From the NCBI GenBank assembly GCA_024752435.1, contig CP103020.1:1426001-1490000 (forward strand): a DNA stretch of 64,000 nucleotides. The letters are read 5' to 3'. Below, piece by piece: positions 10,917 to 22,853 of this stretch (the stretch's first letter is position 1; each line of letters opens with the position of its first letter). The position numbers and the translations under genes were made by a program. Under the pieces are notes generated by a model. It worked only from the letters and a program-made list of their open reading frames with translations, did no database searches and had not been told where the DNA came from. This DNA comes from Allantophomopsis cytisporea. Its lineage: Eukaryota > Ascomycota > Leotiomycetes > Phacidiales > Phacidiaceae.

Positions 10917-13571
10917 ATGGCCTCTATTGTCTATGAAGGGATGGCTGGGAATGGTGGAAATTTGTTCGAGGGTAAGAAATTCTGGATTTCAGTGAAAGTG
11001 CCCTCACGGGATAGATGGGTGTCGGGTATAGAGGTAAGTTTTTTCACGGGTAATGCGCAACCAAAGACTCATAGTTTTCAGAATAATGGTGGGACTGTTG
11101 TGAAGCTTGAGAAACAAGCAGATCTTATGATTGCTGATCATGTACGGAAAGACGCTCCAAGTGGTTCCTATTCGTGGAAGTACATCGATGCTGCCCTCCG
11201 CAACGGGAGGCTCCCTGAACTTACCGATCACTTAATTGTCCCCAAGGCCTCGATAAGGCAGATGGGTAGATCTGTACCCACAAAGCAAACAAGAACACCT
11301 TTCACAAAGGCAGATGATGATTTTTTGTGGCGTTGGGTACTAGACGGGGAGAGGAAAGGAATTTCAACCAAGGGGCTTGACCTTTACAAGGATCTAGAGA
11401 GAGTAGTGAGTATACTTCTGCATTACTCGAACGCTACTCTTCCGTTCCAGAGGCTGATGAGACCTTAGAATAATCGGCACACTGTTCAATCATGGCGTGA
11501 TCGTTGGGTCAAGATTCTGAGCAATGGTCCACGACCAGCTATCGACCTTGAAGATGAGCCTCTGGTTTCTGGTGATGCAGTACCCACCCCAGTACATCCG
11601 CAGCCAAAAGTCTCAACGGTGCATCTGCGACAAGCGTCAAACACCTTAAAAAAGGGCGTGAGAAGTCGAGTATCTCGACCAAAGGGGAGCCCTCAAGCAC
11701 CTACTTCCATAATTCATGCCAAAAAGCCACCGCTTCCAAATCCTGCGACATCCGAAGATTTCATGCATCTACTAGAGGAATATGATGCTATTGACAACAT
11801 TGATCCTGCAAAAGAGAAGGCTGCTTGGGCTGCGTGGGCCAAAGTAGTAAGTCATGGACATATATTTCTTTTTGAAGTTGAGACTTTGTTGACATCATTA
11901 TAGTACCCCCAGCACTCAGCACAGGAGTGGAAGCAGATGTGGATCAATGATGTGAGACCTCTAAGGCAGAACTTAGAAACCAATGAAGAAGGAGACCAGG
12001 CTGTACTCAAGACCATGACTTCGTCCTTCTTCAGCTCATCACAACCCACAGGAGCCACGCAAAAGGCAGCTCGACAATCCTCATTACCTCCAAAAGGTAC
12101 TGTTCAGCAACCTGCATCAAGACGTGATTTGAAAGAAAGCCAGCAACCATCATCGTCACCGAAAAGCATTGCTCAGCAAATTACATCACAACCTGATCCA
12201 GAAAGAAGTCAAAGGTCATCATTGCCACCAAGAAGCACTACTCAGCAACACATACCAAGGCTTGAATCAGAAGACATTCAGCAAACACTATCGTCCCCGA
12301 GCAGTGATGGTCAGCTCTTCCTACCGCAAACGTTTAGTCCAATCCAAAATCTAGCTTCATCTAGCCCCTCGGAAAGTATCAAAGACCCATGGTCTAGTCC
12401 AGCACCTTCTACTGCCACCAAAGCGCTTTCCCCAAAAGATAGGACGAAGTTCAACCGGAGCATCCTACTCTTTGCTCAGGAACGAGACTACAACCTAGAA
12501 CTCTACCCGGAGATTGGGGGGAAAGATGTCGGTCTGTACGAGCTCTATATGTTTGTAGCAGAGCGAGGTGGATCTAAAATTGTTGAGCGTGACCATTTAT
12601 GGCCACAAATAGCTACAAAGTTCGGCTTCAAGCCATTCGTTGATCGGAATGCGTGGAAAGAACTTAGAGCATGCTACGAAGACAACCTGATGGACTTCGA
12701 AGATTTCCGAGCCGACTACAAACTAAGAACAAGAGCCAAAGGGCAAATTGTGACTGAAAATATTGCGGTGGTCGGTAGCCAAGATGAACAGGATGAGCAG
12801 GATTTACCACGCTTACCGAGGCCATCAAAGCGAAAACTATCCTCCATGCAACAGCAGCAACAAGAATTGAAGCAAAGCGGTATCAAGAGGAGGAGGGTTG
12901 ATAAAGGCAAAGGGGTAGCTAGGGATGAAATACCATCAACACCAGAAGCTGTATTCAAAAAACCAGGCCTTCCCGAATCATCTCCACTCAAGCAGTCTCA
13001 AACGGCTATACTCGAGGGGGACGACGAGGAAGACCCCTTTGCGGAACCTCTGGAACGACTTCTGGAACGAAATTTATTCACCAAGAAGCCCGAAGGTGTT
13101 GCACAAGATCCCGAGACACAGGATTTCCACTATCCTACGTTAAGTTTCGATGATGACGACCAAGAAATCACCAACCTCCCAAGCTCTCCTGCGCGGTCTG
13201 GAACCCACGAGTCGCAGATGCTTGATATGAGTGATGATCCTGAGGTCAAAGAATACCGTGAACATTGGATAGGAATGGGCTATGGCGGGGATGTGGTTGA
13301 TGAAGCCATGAAATTAACTACCATGGACAAAGACCTCATGCCGCAGCTTATAGAGCTTTTAATGGCGAACAAAGAAGATATGGCATCTCAAGATTGTATT
13401 CCAAATGATGTCAGGGGTGTATGGACTGTGGAGGATGATCAGGTTTTTCTGGGTGGAGTGGAGAACGTTGAAGAGGGCTGGGAAAGGATTGTGGAGAAGC
13501 ATACATTGGAACGGGTCGAGATGCGGGCCAGATTTCTCCGAGATTTGGGCTTGATCACACTTGATGAATGA
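10917..13571 (+). CDS. rap1: Rap1 telomere-binding / shelterin protein
   Basis: Telomere protein acting in the nucleus. The model has four exons (10917-11033, 11082-11405, 11469-11846, 11904-13571) and gives 828 residues. All introns begin GTAAGT or GTGAGT, end in AG and are phase 0. Domains in order: N-terminal BRCT (about 10-95, with the YSWKYIDAAL helix), a Rap1-type Myb (about 110-165, TPFTKADDDFLWRWV ... WRDRW), a second Myb-like helix bundle (about 225-290, ending in HSAQEWKQMW), an ARID/BRIGHT-like domain (about 454-542, LYPEIGGKDVGLYELY), and a C-terminal RCT (about 718-828, IPNDVRGVWTVEDD). The linker at about 330-405 is Ser/Pro/Gln-rich and repetitive. The first intron is 48 nt and stop-free, so an unspliced reading would insert 16 residues into the BRCT domain. 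The gene is convergent with the GH71 gene. Confidence 0.92.
12078..12290 (+). repeat. Degenerate intragenic tandem repeat in the RAP1 linker
   Basis: About three units of roughly 69-72 nt, encoding 23-24 residues each. Every unit has the pattern SS(L/S)PP(K/R)S-T/I-xQQ followed by a polar, charged second half. It lies between the Myb-like and ARID-like domains of RAP1 and is in frame. Confidence 0.6.
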
Positions 13572-13803
13572 TATTTACTCTTGTGTCGAGTTTCACCTTC
13601 CTGACTTTCCCGTATCGCATGGCTTATCACTTCGGTATGGGGACGGGGCGGAAATATGTATATAGCTCATGAGTGCCTAAGATTCGAAGATTTGACATGA
13701 CAGCACTACCACTGCGTACTAAAAACTCTACCTTATGCATTATCTATGCTCTATCATAAAACATAATCTATATTCAAGATGAAACGGACGTCAAGTCCGG
13801 TCC

Positions 13804-15487
13804 TCAAATGGAGAGTGTGCGACCGTGACGCGAAAGAAACTTTGAATGCGATTCATCATGAGGAAGGAATGGGAACTTCTCCATGGCCACCTCTAAGCCG
13901 TTCCAAAGCCTTCCCTCCCCGGTCTGCTCCAATTGCTCAACGACATAGTTCAAATTCCAGGCCTCTGGCTTCGTTGTAACCCCCACATGTCCAGTAGTTG
14001 ACCATACGGTGCCAAACTCGAGGTGAAAGACTTCAACACGCTGCTCGCCAGCGATCATCCCCGGGGCCTTGAAAGCATTCAAGCCAGGCTTCAATTCCAC
14101 ACTAGCGATCATGTTTCCCTTGGGACCAGTAAATACCCTCGCGTAAGCGTATTCGACGTCGTCGTTCAGGATGATAGCAACGTTGACTACATCCTCTGCG
14201 AACTCACGACCCCTTGGCGCTCCCAGCTCGTCCCGGCAATGGGAATCTTTCAGTTGTGGATGATACCAGAACACCCCCTCCAGAAATAGATGGGAGTTAT
14301 CGGGCCTCATTTCGTTGACGTGTCGAGCGCCTGCCTTGTAAGCTGAGATGAACGATCGGTAAAGGATCTGCCACGCCCGGTGTGGGTAGTCGTCGAAATA
14401 GGCGTGGCAAGGACTACCTCCTATGGAATTGGGCCAGCAATTTCCAATGTAGTGCGATTCGCCGGCGTCGTTCCAGGTCTGGATTTGTACAAAACTTGGG
14501 CTGAGCTCCAGAATCTGTTGCATGCGGTCGGTGAGAGTGAGAGTACCAGGGCGGAACCAGTTCTCATGTGGTGAGAGATGCTTATATTGGTGGGTTGAAA
14601 TACCTAGGCACGTTAGCAGAGACTCTAGATATCGATGCTTGCTTTATGTGGATCCTTGCGGCCAAAGTGAGACTTACCCATCATATGATACTTGTCAAGC
14701 CCGTCGGCCTGCTTTAAATAGTCCACATCCTTTTCCTTGTCTGGAGGTCCCTCTCGCCACGGCCAGCTCTCCCAGTTCATCAAACCATCTATGGGGTATT
14801 GGAGAAACAACTTGAAGGCAGAATACTCTGAATCTGAGAAGGCGGGGATGAAAAACGTATGAATGCCTTCGGCTGCCAAAGCGTCCCGATACTCAATATG
14901 CCACCCTATAGCAGGGGTATCGTGACCAAAATGCATTCTACCTCCCCAGAAAGTACCTGGTAATGGGGATTAGTACAAAAGACAATACATAGAAAGCTTC
15001 ATACGATTTAACCAACTCCCGAGTTCCAAGAAATTGTCTACTTACTAACAGCCGGTCTGCCCTCAAAATAATAGTAGGCTGGATGATCTATATACTGCCT
15101 CAGCAAAGGGAAGAATTCACTTGGGTGCTTAAAATGGAGCATATCGAATGAGAAAAACAATCTGAATTCAAAACGCTCAGAAGCCTCAAACAGCCACGAA
15201 ATAGTATTTGTCGCCCATTCCTCGAGGCTGTTGATGTTAAGGACAAAGGCATCGACGCCCATCCACTGTGCCTGCATGACATCCAGCACGGCTTGACGCG
15301 GTGTCATCCCACCGACCTAGAACATCAGACATGAAGACGAGGAGAAGGGGAAAGCGAATACCATGTAATGAACAAATACATCTCGAGGAGCGCGGAGAGG
15401 CTGTTGATGCCTCAAACGAAGTGCAGATGCCAAAATAGGATCTGGAGTCGTGCTATCATATTGGGATGGATCGAATCTGCGCAGCAT
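13804..15487 (-). CDS. GH71 alpha-1,3-glucanase (mutanase family), no signal peptide
   Basis: Hydrolyses alpha-1,3-glucan of fungal walls. Four exons were resolved (15487-15362, 15316-15046, 14956-14678, 14603-13804) with introns of 45, 89 and 74 nt and exact frame closure, giving 491 residues. Family hallmarks are the HYMVGGM start of the barrel, FFIPAFSD, the TFWGG segment, ENWFRPGTLTLTDRM, and WNDAGESHYIG, which corresponds to the conserved WND.GESHY motif. No signal peptide precedes the barrel and no carbohydrate-binding tail follows it. Secreted mutanases have both a signal and often a CBM24, so an intracellular role like Schizosaccharomyces Agn2 (ascus wall breakdown) is inferred, unless a signal exon was missed upstream. 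The 3' end faces RAP1 across 232 bp. Confidence 0.9.
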
Positions 15488-16423
15488 TGTAGGCGTGAAG
15501 ATGACGAGGACAAGGTTGGGAAGTAGTACGCAATGCGGGCAGAATGGATGAGTTACTACGCAAACAAGACAAGCGTAATCTGAAAAGCGTGGAGGTTGTG
15601 GTGTGGTAAAGGCGAGTTATCGAGGTATAAGTAGGTGGGTGGGGAGACGCTGTGTTATTGGGCGCTGCCGTCCTTTAATGGTTGAATGCTTGCATTCCGT
15701 ACCGCCAAGGTTGATACCGCCAAAGCACCAAGCCTCGCCTGTCAGCGCCTCGTATTAAAGTCAAGGAGATAATTCCATCAACCCATGAAATATAGAATGA
15801 AGTATCCCCTACACAATCTGGTATAGAATAAGCTATTTTATAAATCACAGAAGCACTCTGTTAGCTAGTTGTTAGACCTTTGTGTACATACCCATACCGT
15901 ATTTCATTAAAAGTCGAATAATCGAAAGATAGCAATAATATCATTGACGACGAGGAACAATCTGATATTTGATTTAATATTGCTCTTAAACAACTTTGGT
16001 ATCTTTTTGCTTAAAAACTCATGTCTCGGTGACAACACGGGAATACATGTATACAGACTGTTCTTTCGTCGAAATCTCACAGAAACCCACATACTACCTT
16101 GACAGTTTAATTATGGAAGTATATCCCACAAAACAGTTGAGCATATGCACATATACATAGTATCTACTAGTACGGATCACCGTCACAACTTTGCGTAGAG
16201 CTTAGACAAGAAGTTCATTCTAGTGCCATAATACCTCATTTATTCTTTTCTTTTCCTATTCCCAAACGCCACTTAATGCATGGGTATATCCCTCCCCAAC
16301 AACAGTCAAAAGTCCACCTATAGAGCCAAAGAACATGCACGAATAGACAGAAATCTAGCACTACAATAAAACATAGTGAGAAGGTCGACCTCATAGCGAG
16401 GTCTGATGAATGAGGATAAAGCC
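15488..16423. other. Intergenic: GH71 promoter side and 3' flank of the ataxin-10 gene
   Basis: No coding signal. The sequence is AT-rich from about 15.8 kb. The GH71 5' region and the 3' UTR of the next minus-strand gene must lie here. Confidence 0.45.
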
Positions 16424-19400
16424 TTAGTCGACACTCTCAACAACATGACCAGGAACAGGTTCATCCTCCTGCTCACGTCTAATGTTAGCCGCCTGTCTCG
16501 CAGCAACATTTGCCACGCCACCATTAACCTCTGCAGCACCGCTCTGGTCCTTGAGAGGCTGCAAGCCACGCAGATACTGCTGTGCCTCGACACAACCCTC
16601 CATAACCCATTTAAGTGCAAGAGTGGTTCTCTCCTTCAAGTACTCGTTGTGGCCATCGTAGTTGCAACAGTTCAGCAGCGGCATGATACCATCATACTTG
16701 AGAATTTGCTTCTGGACATCCGGGTTGCCTGGGCTACGACGGCCATCCAGAGGTGCGACGAGAGTGGTAAGGACCACGAGGATCTGGACTTTAATGCCGG
16801 ACCAGGGAAATTTGTGGGGGGTATCGTGGAGGAGGGGAAGTGTTGAGGTACTTGGGATTTGTTCTTGAGGGTTGGGGTCGTAGGGGCGCTCGACGTGTGG
16901 GTTGACATTGGGTGTGGTTCGGTGAGCACGGATGTTGGCGGGGTCATTGCTGTCGACGAGACTCTTGCGTTCAACGCCTGCCTCAAGAATGTTTAGAAGA
17001 GCGATGAGCTCGTACACAGCCTCCCACTCGATAAGGAGGGGACGCATCTGGGGGATCTCGGCGATGACGGCGAGAAAATCGAGATACTGCATGAGGCCAT
17101 CTTTGGCGCGCTCCATATCCCAGAGATCCACTGGGAATTGCTCGGGGTCGGCGTGATTGTTGCGGATCTGAGCCTGTGCGTAGATGAGGCCGATACAGTC
17201 TGGTACGACACGCGTGCGGAAGTACTCGAAGAGATAGAAAATGAGCTTGGCATCACGCAAGAAGTCTTTTTGATCCTGATAGATAGTAGTGTCTTTGCGT
17301 GCGCGGAACATGTAGTTGATAAGGCGCAGAAGAACCGTCTGCGCAGGAGAGACAATATCCTTCAAGATTCGCAAAGACTTCCATGCATAAGGAATCAATG
17401 CATTGTGATGGAAAGACTCAATAATTTGGGCAGAAATCTGGAAGATGAACTGATCCTCGTTCTGTTCCCAGACTGCAATAAAGACGAGCATCTCCCGCAA
17501 AAGGTTCTTGCCACAATCGAGAGCCAGGAACATCTTACATCTTGTCTTTTGAAGGTTTTCACCAGCTGGGGTAAGGCCTGATCCCATTGAGTCAACAATA
17601 CAAGCCTTGACAGTCATGTGCAAAGCCTCAATCTGCTTTGTATCAAGGATGTTAGGGACTTCCGTGAGAAGACCTCGAAGAGGACCCTCAACATAGGAAT
17701 CGTCATCTTCTTCGTCTTCTTCCTCCTCGACTTCGTCTCCTCTTGAGTCACGATCCTCACCCTGGAATGACTCCTCGTGATCGCGGCGAGCACCGTCATC
17801 GATGTTCTCGCCTTCGTATCCTTCTGCCTCATACTCATGTTCGGCTTCTTGTTCGGTGCGCGGAACATAACGGCTCATAGCATTATCCTTGCAAGCCTGA
17901 GCTCGTGCCATGGCATTCTCAACAGTCTCCATCTCGGTGTTCCACCCGTCATAGTTCTTGTCTCTAGCAAGTTTCCACCATACATCGATCTCATGCGATA
18001 CTCTAGCATACATTCGATCCTGCTCTTCCTTGGTCTGGGCGTTCTCTGACCAAACCACTGTTTGAGGTGATTCGGAGTTTGCCTGAGTTTGAGGATCATT
18101 AATAGCCAAGTTTGCAAGGCTCAAGCTAGTTTCTGAGAAGTCATCCTTTGGAAGAGGACCAGCAGTAGCCCCAAGAGGAACATCTGCAGCATATTTTGCA
18201 AGGATGCTCGCTGCCAGAGGCGACTTCATAGGGTTCCGACGAAGCCAGTTCTGAGCTTCAGTAAATACAACATCGACCCTGAGCTCGTCGCGCGGAAGCT
18301 CATGAATTGTATCATTATGGAAGTCATTATCGAAGAGCATGTCAATCCAGAACGCTGTCTTCTGACGGTCATTCCCCATAGTCAGGTTGTGAGTGAATTG
18401 TAAGCATGTTACAAGAAGTTTCTTGTATAGCTCTGTTACATCGTTCAGCTTTTCTCTCATATCAGCACTGACGTTCTCGCCATCATATCCCTTGCTTGTG
18501 ACCCCAACACAGAGCACGATGAGCTTCAGAACCTGCTTGTCGAATTGAACAGTAGCGCAAATATCCTGTGCAACTTCTTTCAGAGCCAGCATATTTCTGG
18601 CGATTATGAAAAGGGTGTTGAGTAGCGTAAGATCCATGGTTAAAGTAGCGTGGTTCTCAGCAATGAGAGTACTACTTTCTGGTATATCAACATTAGGTCC
18701 AACAGTCTCGGCATAAGCTTCTCGTAGTGATCGACGACTCAATGTGGGAAGGGCGGCTTCGAAAGTTTTTTGTAGACGCATCCATATGTCAACGTTCTTT
18801 GCAAAAGTCTCTCTACAAACCCTAGTATTAGCTCTGATATTCATGCTGGAGAGGACAATGGGCAAATCGCTTACCGGACCTCAGGCTTTGTCAGACTCCG
18901 ATTTAATGAGTCTTGGATCATCTCAGTACTCTTCTTCATTGACCTTGGACCAATTGGAGGAGAGCCTGAGAAATGGCTCTCGAACAACATCAATGCTGCG
19001 ACAACAATTCTTTCTTCGATCGTCCACGTATTCCTTCTGCGGTAGAACTCACCTCCCTCTCCACGGCGTGCTGTTTGTTGCATTGTCTGAAAGAGATCTT
19101 GGTGAAGATCGACTGTCGTCGGATCTTCTGCCATAGTTGAAGGGTTGAAGACAAAGGGGACCGAAAGAAGCTCCTCTGCAGGTTCTTCTATTTGAAGAAA
19201 TGGATCAATAATAAACCTGGCACAAAAAGATGCGAATGGAGCACTCAAGGCGGTTTCGTAGAGCTGCACAAAGTATCTTAATGGAACCTCAGCTTCTGGA
19301 TCAGGACCTTCAGCTTTGGCTTTCTTGACAAATGCCGAATACGCAAGCGCCGCCTCCGTTCTGATATACTGGAGAAAGCTAACGTTCTGATCGAAATTGA

Positions 19401-20376
19401 TACCTGTTGTACGTTGAAAAGCTTCTGGATCTATTTCGAATACCAAAAGCAATATCAGTTGATCAAGGTGTTGTACTTCTTTCAGAACATCAAAGGGTGC
19501 CCAAGTAGAATATTGCTCGCGGAGTTTAGGCCTTTCAATAGTTTTGTCTTCAGCAACTTTGGTTTTTGTAGCTTCGACCTTTTTCTTTGAATCCGCAGCT
19601 CTCTCGAAGGAACCAGCTACTTCCTTAGTAAATTCAGTCTTTTCGACAACCACAGATGATGGAACCCCAAATGTGCGTCGTATATCAATTTCGAGTGATT
19701 TAGCTTCACAAAGTAGATTGTCGAGTCGACGTGAGGTTTCTGAGTTTCGAATCGCCTCTTCAGTTCGAGCACCAGATCGCAATGTTTCACGAAGTTGGAT
19801 TTCGGAGATAGTTGCAGTTTTCTCAAATAAAGCGAATGTGAACTCGTCGTCGTGCTTTAATGTATCAATGCACCATTTAATGAACCAAGTCACTTCTGGA
19901 CTTAAAGTTCTCGTATCTTCGCCCCTTTGAGTTTCCACAGCCGCTTTCTGAGATCTGTCGTAGCAATGGACGTGTTGTCGTGCAACGAATCGCAAGTATT
20001 GATCGCTTTCTCGAGCTAGTCTTGCATATGTAGTGGCCTTCTGCTCCTCGTAAAGGGTTTTAAGCTTTACAAGATTACCGTGTCTGGACTTCTCGGCGTC
20101 GCGCTTCTTCACAGCAGCTTGCGCGGCCTTGAATATAGCTCTCGCAGATTCGAATACTTCTGTAGAAGTTTCAAGGTCCCTAATCTGAATCCAATGACCC
20201 GTGGCGGAGTCGTATTCAAGAGTTTTCGCAAGATCCTCGATTCTCTGGAGGAGTTGTGGATTCTTGCGCTCGTCGCCTTGGAGGAATTTGTCTCGTACCC
20301 AGTTTCTGAGAAAAGACGTGTGGAATCCCTCACCTTTCTCTCGAAACTCGCGTTCAAACAATTCTGACAGCGACAT
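16424..20376 (-). CDS. Ataxin-10 domain protein (Ctr86 family), large, two exons
   Basis: Two long ORFs separated by a few bases are best read as one gene. The stop of the upstream ORF lies inside a GTAAGC donor. An intron at 18874-18813 (62 nt, branch CTAATAC, acceptor TTGTAG) joins ...EVR to ETFAKNVDIW in frame, and the ATG of the downstream ORF falls inside this intron. The product is about 1296 residues. The C-terminal part carries the ataxin-10 signature (ILKYDGIMPLLNCCNYDGHNEYLKERTTLAL in outline, near 1170-1230), which is an armadillo-like helical domain. The middle has an acidic run (EEEEDEEDDD). The N-terminal 500 residues are helical and charged and are not recognised. Yeast Ctr86 is much shorter, so the N-terminal extension is notable. 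The alternative is two adjacent genes with about no spacer, which is unlikely. Confidence 0.78.
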
Positions 20377-22853
20377 ATTGATTTGTATCGGAATAATAAA
20401 TATCCGTGGTGCTTGGCGCTAACAAGTCATGGAGCTGTTCCGGTTGGACGTTGTGCTTGGATCGTTGGCTGGCGCTCCCAGTCACGTGGGGATATGATGA
20501 TAAGCGGAAACAGGATATTTTCCGAAGACCGCTGGCCCAATGTTTGTGCTCAAGCCCGAGGCTCGGAAGCAGCCGGTGCACGTTGGGGCTAGGGCTAAGC
20601 GAGCTAGCATCCTTAGTGCCTTAGGCATGAAGCTCTCCGTCCTTGCAACCCTGAACTTTTCACGCGTGAGAAATGAATGATACGCGACAGTTCAAGTTGA
20701 GTTTGCCCAGAACTGATATCGTTTAATTGAGGGTGTCTCTGAACCTCTACAGCCTACTTGATCGAAATTCGTGAAAATCATATTTACAGCTATTACCATA
20801 TACATGCTTCATACATATAGGATCCTCATCTTATTTTCATCTATTAGTATTTACAAAAACCTGGAAGATAGATACTCAGTTCAAAGGTGTGGCCACAACA
20901 GTCGATATCCACAAGCATGAGAACCGGCAATCCCAGACATCGGGAAGTCGTGGACTTCACAAGAATTGACAACTCAACGAAACAACGATATCAACGATCT
21001 TCATAACATTCGAGGTGGAGGAGCGGGAGTGGATTTCTTTGCTAGTCGTGGTCAATATATAGCAAGTAGTATGCAAGCTGCCTTCGACGTATGCATGTCT
21101 ACGAACCATTGAGTAAATGCCGAAGTATGCACCACTGGGTAGATTGCAAGTCATGCCTCTCTCTTATCAGGTCAGTCTCCAGTTCAAGTATCATTCCATT
21201 CGAGCTTGAGAACTTGCATCTTCTGCTACGAGAACAAAACCCCACTCTCAACTCTGGATTACAGGTTCTGTATCGTATCGGTATGCTAAGTCTTTTGATT
21301 TACCTAAAAGATCCTACTCCACATTCAAAGTGGAGTGAACTGTGTGTATCACATAACTGATCATCAAAGATACGGTGTGCACGCGCATTGAAGCGACGGA
21401 GAGTAAAGTGAAGCGTGCGTATAGAGTGCCTTACCTGATGATTATGATGATGTTGTGTAAGGACATAAGGGTTCATCTGTTGTACTAGATTCAGCAACCG
21501 CGTAAATTAGGAGTGCCATTCAAGAAGTCGTTTGAGCTGAGCGGTAACTTTTCTATATATGCACATCAAACATGATGTTCTTGTTTCAAGATTAGTGATG
21601 GTTTTTTGTTTGTTTGTAATAGCAACCTTATAGTAGTATTGGTATTTCTTGGTATTTCACACTCCCTAATGCTGAATACCACTCGGCCTTGATAACCGAA
21701 AGCTAGGGATCGATCTAGAGGATTGATTGTAGGAAGATGTCTTCCACAGCTTCAAGCAAACGCTCAAGTACTATTCGGTCAGACAGTCCATGATGGACAA
21801 CGAATCGTGCACCTTCACATTAAAACCGCTTTGATTCTAGAATGATAGAACGATAATCGGCACCAATGACACCACCAGCGTCATCAGTACGTACCAAGGA
21901 ACAACACCAGCGAAAAATCAAGCACTGTAGCACTAAGGCTATCCGCTGATGGCGTGAGGGGAGATGCACTGTCAAATTACTCGTCTGGATCTTCCATGAT
22001 CGACCAAATACATACATCGGAGAACAGTCCTGGAAATCTTTATAGTTACTGAAAGTCGTGCAATAATCAAGAGTGATACGTTGGTTGATGTGCATACATA
22101 CATACATACATACAAGACACAGATACATACAGTTTTATTTACCGAAAGTCATACAATTATCGGGTGTGATTGATACATTTACTGCCAGCCAGCCATAATT
22201 GTATAGAGAACGGTAAAGTTACATACTCAAAGCTATTCATTCAACCATCAAAGCCATGCAATCGGTCCATCTATTTTCTACACTCATTTAGAGCCATTTG
22301 TCTATTCAGAATTATGATCGTATCGATTTTCCAATGGCCCATTCTTGTAGATAAATATGGACGAGCAAGGTAGGTAGTGCTACGCCCATGCTCCATCTTC
22401 ACACCTACTCGCTCTCGCGCTAGGCCTTTCTAATCCTTCACTACCCGTGCAGCTTCCACAGCTGCGTGCATCTGCACGCAAAGCAAAGACACCACTCTGA
22501 CCGAAGCTTTCTTTTCCACAACCCAAGTCCCTGCAAAAGGCAATAAATCAGTATTCGCGCACTCGCCCGCACACTTCGCGGCTTTGTCGTCTTCCGACAA
22601 CTTCTCAATTTCATTTTTAAACTCTACAAGAAACTATTCTTGTGGAACTTTCTTTCCCCCAAGTGCTGCCCGTTGTTCAAAAGACGCAGCTTGGGTTTCA
22701 ATTCCCTTAATATCCCGCAAAAGGCGTCAGGAATCTTAGGTCGTTACCCCGTTCGTCATCAGTCTACCTAACAGTGGCGGACGTTTGTGCGAGAAAAGTG
22801 GTCCGACGACCTCGTCAAATATCGAGGAAATACGCTCACCCTCAATCACAACA
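20377..22853. other. Divergent intergenic region (2.5 kb)
   Basis: Lies between the ataxin-10 gene (leftward) and the Mam3-like gene (rightward). No coding exon is supported. It includes a short ATAC microsatellite at about 22092-22115. The last 400 bp are pyrimidine-rich, typical of a fungal promoter/5' UTR. Confidence 0.5.
22092..22115. repeat. Tetranucleotide microsatellite (CATA)n
   Basis: About six uninterrupted CATA units lie in the noncoding region upstream of the Mam3-like gene. Confidence 0.85.

Noticed and set aside
18841..18865. ATG of the downstream ataxin-10 ORF as a true gene start
   Set aside because: It falls inside a canonical intron that joins the two ORFs in frame.
22785..22853. 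N-terminal extension of the Mam3-like protein
   Set aside because: The open frame before 22854 begins at TTG, not ATG; the first ATG is at 22854.
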